This document shows, piece after piece, positions 55,401 to 62,254 of a stretch of DNA of 64,000 bases (the stretch's first letter is position 1; every line of letters starts with the position of its first letter). The notes under the pieces were generated by a model. It was not told where the DNA came from and searched no databases. It saw only the letters and a list, made by a program, of their open reading frames with translations. The stretch covers positions 1-64,000 of the forward strand of contig CAIOTF010000012.1 in assembly GCA_903861125.1 (NCBI GenBank), written 5' to 3'. This stretch comes from an uncultured Ignavibacteriota bacterium. GTDB lineage: Bacteria > Bacteroidota > Ignavibacteria > UBA10030 > UBA8401. The position numbers were made by a program, and so were the translations under genes.

Positions 55401-56917
55401 ATCATAGCCTTCAGCGCAACATTTCCGTCGGGGGATTGAAGGCTAATATCGCTGTTGATCTTCTTTTCATTTGCCTTCAAAGAAACCGTTGTATTGTTCA
55501 AAGGAATGTTTCGGAACGATGAAGAATCTATCTGTATGGTGGCTTCAGCATTCAATGTTGCAAGGGAAACACCTTTTCCTTCAATGTATACCCGCGTATT
55601 CAAATGGGATGCAAGATCGTTCGTTGCGAAGATCTTTTCCAAATTCACGTCGCTCCCGGCAAGGATTCCTTTATAGTGAATGTTTTCTTCTGTAATCACC
55701 ATTTGTCCGTCAACGGTAATAGTGCCGGCGGCCGACTTAATCTTGGAAATTGCAAGAAAATCGAGCGGCTTGCCGATAAACTGGAAATCAATGGTAATAA
55801 GGCCAACGCTTTGATAATCGGGAATGCCGAAATATGGCATCAGCGCAGGAACATCCGACGGCTGTATCGTGCTGTTGGTCGAAACAATATTCAGCCGCAG
55901 ATCATCCGGCTTGTGAATATTCGAGACCGTACCTGACAGCGCCAATGATGAACTTCCGAAACCGGCGTTCAGACTTTTCACGGTAAGATTATCAAAGTTA
56001 CCCTCCATTTCGCTGTCGAAGAGAACATTCCCTTCCATAAAATCAAGCGACGGCAGAAACACCTGCATATCTCTTGATAAAATGTGTGAGGGGGAAACTG
56101 AGAGCGACAAATGGCCCCGGCGCAGATCCTCCATTGTACTGATCGTGAATGCGTCAAGATTATCCATTGAAATGGATGATTTGATGTACGAATCCGGCGT
56201 TGAAATCACCAGATTTTTTATCGTACTGCGCTTTGCGGTGCGGTAAAGATCGGCCGAAAACTGTTTTAACACAAATTTTTCTTTCGGCGATACGAAGGAA
56301 CAATGTGCGACTGTAACATCCAGTTTCTGTTCGGAATACATTCCGTGCAGATCGATATCAATCTTTTCAAGGACAATATTACGATAGTTGATGCTCGGCT
56401 TGCCGTTCCGGTCCACGATCTGACGGTCGAATTCTCCTGTTGAGTCGATAAGATGGAACCGCGCGTTAATAATCCGCACTCGTCCTGCTGTAACAATCAA
56501 CGTTGATTCTGTGGTATCGGCCGGTCGCGGATTCTTTACCAACCGGTTGACATTCCATTCACCATTTTTTCGGCGGGTAAGAGTAATAGATGGATTTTCC
56601 AGTGTTGCCGAATCAATGGTAATTTTATTTCCGATGATATCCAGTAATCTGAACCGTACGGAAATTTTGCCGGACTCCAGAAAGGGGGCGCGGTCAACAT
56701 ACATCATCACAGTATCAACCGTAAAACCGTTGACAATATTTCCGTTGATCTCGCCGATATAAATTTCCGCGTTGATTTCTTTTGCAAGGAAAGTATACAA
56801 TGTCGATCGCACCATTGAGCGGAACATCGGGGTTTGCATGAACAGCCCCAGTCCCCCCGCGAACAGGAGTACGGAAAGAAAAGAATAGAGGAAAAATTTT
56901 GTGACTTTTTTTGTCAT
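52412..56917 (-). CDS. tamB: TamB-like translocation and assembly protein
   Basis: The 1501-residue protein has one N-terminal membrane helix (about 7-28) and then a very long run of beta-rich repeats forming the hydrophobic groove expected of TamB/AsmA-like bridge proteins. The start EINAEIYIGEINGNIVNGF is AsmA-like, and the last 350 residues match DUF490 (TamB C-terminal), for example GDGSNYKFYKEFKATGSL, LNILAKYEGTH and NQLTEAIGGTFINSLLSG. The C-terminus ends GLRLFYRFSF. It works with an Omp85 protein or moves lipids between membranes. It starts 3 bp after the heptose adenylyltransferase gene. Confidence 0.93.
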   Translation of the reverse strand: MTKKVTKFFLYSFLSVLLFAGGLGLFMQTPMFRSMVRSTLYTFLAKEINAEIYIGEINGNIVNGFTVDTVMMYVDRAPFLESGKISVRFRLLDIIGNKITIDSATLENPSITLTRRKNGEWNVNRLVKNPRPADTTESTLIVTAGRVRIINARFHLIDSTGEFDRQIVDRNGKPSINYRNIVLEKIDIDLHGMYSEQKLDVTVAHCSFVSPKEKFVLKQFSADLYRTAKRSTIKNLVISTPDSYIKSSISMDNLDAFTISTMEDLRRGHLSLSVSPSHILSRDMQVFLPSLDFMEGNVLFDSEMEGNFDNLTVKSLNAGFGSSSLALSGTVSNIHKPDDLRLNIVSTNSTIQPSDVPALMPYFGIPDYQSVGLITIDFQFIGKPLDFLAISKIKSAAGTITVDGQMVITEENIHYKGILAGSDVNLEKIFATNDLASHLNTRVYIEGKGVSLATLNAEATIQIDSSSFRNIPLNNTTVSLKANEKKINSDISLQSPDGNVALKAMIDFQDENVPAYSFSGNVHGLNLAPIVRDDYYTSDLSFDIERSGKGISLFDNVSDTRIDIHHSNFNGMSFDSAQIVMRWLKDSTNTDHLVVRSPVVDGEVTGKFTIRDIVNNVQTHLAGFEKVYAYQRGIIDSTKFAQKDTVEHLNTYPLTKSSLSYDLRMKNLKPISTFFRFPELELIGTAKGTIRSDTVYSSSAGTIRLVRGSYADTSSYIRLHNASLDYTLENISPAQMISPNDSLSITVKYNGDELKVNNTAFRMAKLDFDFHDRKGRYFAATDIDTTISAAVEGKVEVSDFLNRFTISGLRAKYQGFSIQNTTPFVVTQTQNGITFDSSVFVRGDEEFVVKGGYGYRGDILVDASIKNFALSDIFFVNTSPEFREQAFALGGKIDGVVKISGTVENPEIISQLEGKDISYRNSSFGDLDAALNYAGKRAGIKVEMNNKQKADTLSSFELAGIVPIDLSFTSVEDRTNLSGMDVQLTTANLPVDMFDIFIPEIDRMSGNADGKVKITGSLDKPLMTGDLNLRDGSFRLEMTGIEYNVAGRIVLDSQMIQFPSFNISNRSKEYSDGTMAVGGFIQLKGFAPSEYHLNVNGELLVLTDASRAPNQSFFGKLIARTGRAGIKFEGSFEHSRIIGEVLVQDAFITFPPTQQSATYSSARFEDVVFVDDTTRLMVDTAVVQNIIQMISPSVKPAGSERTFLDGFGYELTIQTQGNVRVQMIFSADAGAYEELYAELNGKMVLKKDESGQQLTGTINVGDGSNYKFYKEFKATGSLTFVGDPQNPQLNILAKYEGTHCKNPDLDKGECKEQPEKVVVSLEITGNRLNPKLKIGLATVDASGREIPRLGDVENDAISFLLTSSSNKSGQFREELSTYDRNRLGNQLTEAIGGTFINSLLSGVVMDFIKENDIPFVKRVELRNVTTATDINITGELLGGEINVGGRVFNDVNNTNFSYQRPLLGKQNRNFMIEVERKVENYDYAIKANAILGLRLFYRFSF

Positions 56918-56920
56918 TAT

Positions 56921-57403
56921 TTATTTCTTGCCGAAACGGGACACGATCGTATCAACAATATTCGAAGTGGACCGGTCGGGCACAAATTCAATGGTCTGCA
57001 CTTTCCCGCCGGCATGCTCAACAACATCCTTCCCTACGATCGCATCCAAAGAATAATCAGCCCCTTTAACAAGAATATCGGGCAGAAGAAGTGAGATAAT
57101 GTTGTACGGCGTATCTTCGTCAAAAAGGGAGACAGCGTCGACACAGACAAGCTGGGAAAGAATAAACGCGCGGTCTTCCTGTTGAACAATCGGACGAAGC
57201 TCACCTTTGATCCGTTTCACCGAGGCATCGCTGTTCATACCGACGATCAGCCGGCCGCCAAGCGCTCTTGCCTGAGTCAGATATTCAATATGCCCGCGGT
57301 GCAGAATATCAAAGACGCCGTTCGTGAAAACAACGGTGAGCCCTTGGTCTTTCCAGAGCTTCCGCTGTTCCGCCAGCAATGATTGTGTATAGACTTTTCC
57401 CAT
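56921..57403 (-). CDS. hldE2/rfaE2: D-glycero-beta-D-manno-heptose 1-phosphate adenylyltransferase
   Basis: Makes ADP-heptose for the lipopolysaccharide inner core. The 160 residues form a nucleotidyltransferase domain with the signature TNGVFDILHRGHIEYL, then GMNSDASVKRIKG and PDILVKGADYSLD. In E. coli this is the C-terminal half of HldE; here it is a separate gene whose ATG overlaps the kinase stop (TAATG). Presence of the pair indicates a heptose-containing LPS or glycan. Confidence 0.92.
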   Translation of the reverse strand: MGKVYTQSLLAEQRKLWKDQGLTVVFTNGVFDILHRGHIEYLTQARALGGRLIVGMNSDASVKRIKGELRPIVQQEDRAFILSQLVCVDAVSLFDEDTPYNIISLLLPDILVKGADYSLDAIVGKDVVEHAGGKVQTIEFVPDRSTSNIVDTIVSRFGKK

Positions 57404-58419
57404 TAGACTGAATATTCCAGCATGGTGGATCGTAAGAGAGCGGGATCGATAGGTATAATGCCGACTTCACCGCACACGATTCCTCCGGCAACGTTCGAAA
57501 GCATTGCCGATTCTGCAATCGTTCCTCCGGCGCAAAGAACCGCTGTGAGTGTTGCAATGACCGTATCGCCGGCACCGGAAACATCGGCCACCTTGCGTGC
57601 GTGTGTGGGAATATGAGTGATCGTTCCGTCCTTCTGAAACAAACTCATTCCCTTTTCGCTGCGCGTCAGCAAAATATTCTCCGCACTCAATCGCTGCAGA
57701 AGCGCTCTTCCTGCCGCGGTCACATCGTCATCCGTCGATAATTTTTTACCGAGCGCCTCTTCCGTCTCTTTCTTATTCGGCTTAAAGACCGTCACATTGG
57801 TGTATTCAAAAAAATTGTTGAACTTCGGATCGATGGTGATGATCTTATTGTGTTTGTTCGCAAGCTGAATGATCCTTCGGATCAGTTCCGTTACGATAAC
57901 CCCTTTGTTGTAGTCCTCGATTATAATCCCGTCAATCGTGTCGATGTTCTTTTCAATAACTGCATACAGCTTCTGCTGGATTGAAAAATCTACATCCTTT
58001 TTCTCTTCGCTGTCGATCCGCACAACGTGCTGATTATGAGCAATCACCCGTGTCTTTACGGTTGTAGGCCGTGCAGGATCGGTTACTATTCCGTCCGAAG
58101 TGGTCTTTTGTTGCTGCAGTTCGGTGCGGAATTCCTTGCCGCTGATATCATCGCCGACCACACCGATCAGAAACGCCGATGCGCCGAGCGAGACAATATT
58201 GGTAGCCACGTTTGCGGCGCCGCCAAGGCGCGAGGATTCGCTTTCCACTTCCACCACAGGAACGGGTGCTTCGGGAGAGATACGGTTCACCGTACCCCAT
58301 ACATAGCGGTCGATCATTACATCGCCGATTACGGCGATCCGCTGTGTCTTTACTTTTGAAAGAAGTTCATCTATCCGTTGCTGCGTTAAAGAGATCATGG
58401 TATCCGATAATTTTTGCAT
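57403..58419 (-). CDS. hldE1/rfaE1: D-glycero-D-manno-heptose 7-phosphate kinase
   Basis: PfkB-family kinase that phosphorylates heptose 7-phosphate at C1. The chosen start at 58419 gives 338 residues (MQKLSDTM); 58398 (MISLTQQRI) is also possible, and the frame goes back to 58458 without support. Marks are IAVIGDVMIDRYVWG, SRLGGAANVATNIVSLGAS and the catalytic DVSGAGDTVIATLTAVL. It leads the group rfaE1-rfaE2-tamB-rnr-Omp85-like. Confidence 0.93.
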   Translation of the reverse strand: MQKLSDTMISLTQQRIDELLSKVKTQRIAVIGDVMIDRYVWGTVNRISPEAPVPVVEVESESSRLGGAANVATNIVSLGASAFLIGVVGDDISGKEFRTELQQQKTTSDGIVTDPARPTTVKTRVIAHNQHVVRIDSEEKKDVDFSIQQKLYAVIEKNIDTIDGIIIEDYNKGVIVTELIRRIIQLANKHNKIITIDPKFNNFFEYTNVTVFKPNKKETEEALGKKLSTDDDVTAAGRALLQRLSAENILLTRSEKGMSLFQKDGTITHIPTHARKVADVSGAGDTVIATLTAVLCAGGTIAESAMLSNVAGGIVCGEVGIIPIDPALLRSTMLEYSV

Positions 58420-58480
58420 TATTATTAAGAATATAGCCAATAAACCAGCGAGTATCAATTTGGGAACGCCTTTTAAAATA

Positions 58481-58509
58481 CAAAATCCCGCAGTTTTTGC
58501 GGGATTTTG
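58481..58509. terminator. Terminator between the T9SS cargo gene and rfaE1
   Basis: A perfect 12-bp stem (58481-58492 with 58498-58509) with a 5-nt loop, followed on the minus strand by a T-rich stretch. It lies 25 bp beyond the stop of the cargo gene and separates it from the heptose-tamB group. Confidence 0.88.
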
Positions 58510-58533
58510 ATACCATTGAAACAGCCAATGATA

Positions 58534-59868
58534 TTATTTAAGCAGCATCATCTTCTTGGTCTGTGTGAAACCATTCGATGTTTTCAATGTATAGAAATAC
58601 ATTCCTGAAGAAAGATTCTTTCCGTTCATGTCCGCTGTATACGAACCGGCCGAAAATTCACCTTCAACAAGTGTTGCAACTTCTTTTCCAAGCATATCGT
58701 ACACTTTTAAGCTTACGGTAACATTCGACGGAACCGTAAATTTAATCTGCGTGGATGGATTGAACGGGTTCGGATAGTTCTGCATCAACTGATAATCCGA
58801 CACAACAATACCATCTTCGCGATGCACGCCTGCAGCCTGCGATTTTCCAACAAACATCTGAACGCATGCTTCTGCGCTGACGTTAAAAGCACAGATATAC
58901 GCTGTATCACCGGTGTTGCTGAATGCAATACCGCGCGGACGAGGATCGTTGGTCAGCAAGTTTGCGCTGCTCCATTTAATACTGTCAACGGGAGTATTGA
59001 AATTGGGTGATTTGAATGCATAAAAACTATAATCCGTGAACGGAGCCAGGTTGGCGCCCGATGTTGCATTGCCGCCGCCGGCCCAGAGATAGCCTGTTTT
59101 TGGATGCCATCCGAAGCACTCTACTGTAAGACCTTTCATTACTGTATCAATTGTGCTGTACGGTCCAAGTGATCCGTTCGCGCTGTGATAGCGTGTCACC
59201 TTGTTATTCGTGAAGCCTCCAAAGTAAACGTCGTTACCGTCTTTCGAAACGGCAAGAGTACGCGAGAAACCGCGGCTCGTGTCTACAACGTTGCCTAGAA
59301 AACTGAAACTTCCATCAAAAATACGGATTGGTCCGACACCGTCCGAAACGTTCGCTGTGAACATTTCATTCAGATCGTCAAAAGCAGGCTGCGTTTGTGA
59401 TGCAACTTGCGGACTAACCTTGTCAATTCCGGCACCGGTTTTGTAATTAATGCGGTACAGGTTACCTGTGCGGGTCGGATTAGCCAAATTATTGGCAACA
59501 ACGATGTTTCCGTTTTTATCTCTTGCAATACCGCGGTTATTGCCGGCATACAATGTTTCTGCAACGGATTTGATCGTCAAGATCCTGATCGGCGAGAACG
59601 AAGCCGGTGTACCGTTTGCATTATAGACGCGAATCGGAATTGTTGCTTTGTACGTGCTTCCAACAAGCATACTGTCTGCATCAGAATAACGAACGATCCA
59701 AACTTTTCCGTCAGGATCAACAGCGACTCCGTGTGCGCCGTTAGCGACCTTAAAGCCGGTATCAGGAAATGCTTTCGAGAACGCGTACTTGTACACTGTT
59801 GTTTGCGCTGAAGCGACGAACGCAAACATCAGGACAAGACCGAACAAAAACATTAAACGTGATTTCAT
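58534..59868 (-). CDS. Type IX secretion cargo with beta-propeller domain
   Basis: The 444-residue protein has a signal peptide (ending FVASAQ, about 21) and a central part resembling NHL/SMP-30-like propeller blades (GVAVDPDGKVWIVRYSD, GIARDKNGNIVVANN, GIAFSNTGDTAYICAF). The last 85 residues are a type A sorting domain: YQLMQNYPNPFNPSTQIKF, VYDMLGKEVATLVEGEFSAG (part) and SGMYFYTLKTSNGFTQTKKM. So it is exported through the type IX system and its C-terminal domain cut off. Function outside the cell is unknown. Confidence 0.9.
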   Translation of the reverse strand: MKSRLMFLFGLVLMFAFVASAQTTVYKYAFSKAFPDTGFKVANGAHGVAVDPDGKVWIVRYSDADSMLVGSTYKATIPIRVYNANGTPASFSPIRILTIKSVAETLYAGNNRGIARDKNGNIVVANNLANPTRTGNLYRINYKTGAGIDKVSPQVASQTQPAFDDLNEMFTANVSDGVGPIRIFDGSFSFLGNVVDTSRGFSRTLAVSKDGNDVYFGGFTNNKVTRYHSANGSLGPYSTIDTVMKGLTVECFGWHPKTGYLWAGGGNATSGANLAPFTDYSFYAFKSPNFNTPVDSIKWSSANLLTNDPRPRGIAFSNTGDTAYICAFNVSAEACVQMFVGKSQAAGVHREDGIVVSDYQLMQNYPNPFNPSTQIKFTVPSNVTVSLKVYDMLGKEVATLVEGEFSAGSYTADMNGKNLSSGMYFYTLKTSNGFTQTKKMMLLK

Positions 59869-59923
59869 GAAACCTCCAACTAGTTGTGAGTGATTTGGTG
59901 GATTATAGCAATGAAGCTATTCT

Positions 59924-61156
59924 TTATAGATCTCCGCGTCCGTAATACGGCGCGCTCGTTTTTAACGTGTTGATCTTTACAATAACGTGCGTGGCCGTTG
60001 TGCCTCCGCGTGAAACATACAGTGTGCTTCCTTTTCCCCATGCAAACGTCATTGATTCGGGGCTTAACAATCCTGTATAGAATGTTTCGTACGATTTATC
60101 CGGGTGTACAACGAGCATCGCATCAGGGCTGTTTGTGCCGACATACATATCACCGTCAGTATTAAACGTGATTGCCAAAGCCGAATACCCGTTGTATAAA
60201 TATCCCGGTTTGCCCGTCAGTTCAAAATATTTTTCCGCAGTACCGATACTATCCGCCGATACAATTTTAAATCGATAGATCCCTTCTGAAGAATCTACTT
60301 TCGCCGCAACATATACATAGTCATTATAGACGCGAACGGAACGAATGTTGCCGACAAATGGGAACGATTTAACAGTTTTATCGGAAACTTTAATCTTGTA
60401 GATCAATGTTCCGTTTCCTCCGGTCCAGACATTTCCCAGTTTATCGAAGTCAAGATCATAGAACGTTGCACCGGTCTGAGCCGCCCATAATGTCGGCACT
60501 CCCCCTTGTGCAATTGTATACATCGCCCGCACATTACGCACGGCGTAGACCAGTCCGCCCGGCCCCATCTTTAAAGCACTCCAATACGTAACGCTGTTTG
60601 CCGTAATGAATTGCGAACTGGTGCCTGCCAGATCAAATTTCCGAATTCCGTCACCATTAAAATTTTTAATGATCGAACAATATAGATTTCCCGCTGTATC
60701 ACAAGCCATTCCGAACGGTTCTTCCGTCTTGTCAAGACTGCCGAATTCCGTAACGGCTGCAGCCAGAGAAACGAAAATCGTATTGCTGAAACTCAATGCG
60801 CCGGTCACTTGCACGCGCAGTCTGATAGAATCCTTCACAAGCGGAGCGGCTTTCACCACTATTTGAGTGGCGGTATTGGAAATTATAGTTCCCGGCACCG
60901 CATCAAAATAGACCGTATTGTACTCTTTGGTTGCCGAAAAATTTTTTCCGGTAATTGTAAAAACCGAAACACCGGCAAGTGTGCCGCTTGACGGCGACAC
61001 AGAGGTAATTTGCGGAGAAGGGGCCGCCGTAACTGCCTTATCGTACAGGCTCGGCGTAATGTCATTCTTACATCCGCTTGCCGCGATGAAGCAAAGAGCG
61101 ATCACGATCGTTGATCCCGTGAATGCAAAACGAAACCGTTGTATATTTTTTTTCAT
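59924..61156 (-). CDS. TIG/IPT-domain lipoprotein with propeller-like repeats
   Basis: The start at 61156 (MKKNIQRF; an ATG two codons earlier and frame back to 61204 exist) gives 410 residues with a lipobox at FIAASGC. Residues about 45-125 form an IPT/TIG immunoglobulin-like domain (ITSVSPSSGTLAGVSVFTITG, in part SPSSGTLAGVSVFTITGKNF). The rest resembles propeller blades (GMACDTAGNLYCSI, DLDFDKLGNVWTGGNG, ALAITFNTDGDMYVGTN). Likely surface or periplasmic; it may bind glycans, but no substrate is evident. Lies between two type IX cargo genes. Confidence 0.75.
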   Translation of the reverse strand: MKKNIQRFRFAFTGSTIVIALCFIAASGCKNDITPSLYDKAVTAAPSPQITSVSPSSGTLAGVSVFTITGKNFSATKEYNTVYFDAVPGTIISNTATQIVVKAAPLVKDSIRLRVQVTGALSFSNTIFVSLAAAVTEFGSLDKTEEPFGMACDTAGNLYCSIIKNFNGDGIRKFDLAGTSSQFITANSVTYWSALKMGPGGLVYAVRNVRAMYTIAQGGVPTLWAAQTGATFYDLDFDKLGNVWTGGNGTLIYKIKVSDKTVKSFPFVGNIRSVRVYNDYVYVAAKVDSSEGIYRFKIVSADSIGTAEKYFELTGKPGYLYNGYSALAITFNTDGDMYVGTNSPDAMLVVHPDKSYETFYTGLLSPESMTFAWGKGSTLYVSRGGTTATHVIVKINTLKTSAPYYGRGDL

Positions 61157-61210
61157 AGTCATACCAATAAATAGATCATAGAAAATGTCTGTACGATTAT
61201 GCACCTGATG

Positions 61211-62224
61211 TTATTTCAATGAAATTTGGAACGAAATGCGGTGCACATCTGAAAATACTCCGAACGGCATATACGAATAATCGACTCCCAGATGGATGCC
61301 GCTGAATTCCTGCTGAACACCGAGACCGAGAGTATAACCGTACTCGTCATTATTAAACATGTATCCGCCCCGTATGGCGAGTGATTTCATAAAAAGATAT
61401 TCTCCGCCAAGATTGATCTGTTCGGGATAATCGCGCGGGTGCGTTGCATCCACCGACACCGTTAAGGCATGCATTTCGCGGTCAAGATTTGTCAGATCTA
61501 TAACATTCATCGAAAGACCGATCTTAAAGATCAGCGGAAGTTGAAATTCTTCTTCCTGATATTTCACTTCTTTCGAAAAATTCCTAACTGATACACCAAA
61601 ATTCAGACTGTGAAATCCCGTCCGGTAGAGCATTCCAAAATCAAAGACAAGAACCGATAACGCATTACCCTTTTGCGTTTGCACTCCCAAATTATCCACA
61701 TTGGTGATGGATGAGCCGAGATCCTGGCGGACGGTTTTAATGTTGCCGCCGATTGAAAACCGGTCGCTGAGCGCTTTTGAATATCCGATACCGAAAGCCG
61801 TAGCGCTCGGTGAGAAGGTGCCGGTATTAATGAAGCCCTGCGTGTTATTGGCACGGACCGTACCCAAAAATTCACCGTAATCAACAAACTGCAGCGTAAC
61901 GCCGATCACGCCGTAATCGCCGTTCTCGGGACTAAAAGCAATGCTGGCAAAATTATGATTGATGTCGGCGATCCATTGTGTCTGCCCGATAAACACATCA
62001 ACAAAAGATTTTTGCCGAGCCATGGCGGCCGGATTGTAAAACATTGAGACCGACTGTCCTTCCAAAGAGGTGATTGCATCGGCCATTCCGGTAGCTTGCG
62101 CATTGGAACCGACATTAAGAAATTTCATTCCTGTCTGCGCTAATTTTCTGTCCTGACTTTGTACAAGAGAGACAGACCCGCAGAGAACCACAAGAATAAA
62201 GAGAATCAAAATTCTATTTTTCAT
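61211..62224 (-). CDS. PorV/PorQ-family outer-membrane protein
   Basis: The 337 residues have a signal peptide (to about 23) and the family opening AQTGMKFLNVGSNAQATGMAD followed by MFYNPAAMARQ. The body is beta-rich and ends in FQISLK, as in FadL-like barrels. PorV shuttles type IX cargo from the translocon to the attachment complex; related proteins are common next to cargo genes. Given the cargo on both sides, a role in type IX export is likely but not proven. Confidence 0.87.
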   Translation of the reverse strand: MKNRILILFILVVLCGSVSLVQSQDRKLAQTGMKFLNVGSNAQATGMADAITSLEGQSVSMFYNPAAMARQKSFVDVFIGQTQWIADINHNFASIAFSPENGDYGVIGVTLQFVDYGEFLGTVRANNTQGFINTGTFSPSATAFGIGYSKALSDRFSIGGNIKTVRQDLGSSITNVDNLGVQTQKGNALSVLVFDFGMLYRTGFHSLNFGVSVRNFSKEVKYQEEEFQLPLIFKIGLSMNVIDLTNLDREMHALTVSVDATHPRDYPEQINLGGEYLFMKSLAIRGGYMFNNDEYGYTLGLGVQQEFSGIHLGVDYSYMPFGVFSDVHRISFQISLK

Positions 62225-62254
62225 GGAAATACCCGTTCTGTAATTTTCTAAACG

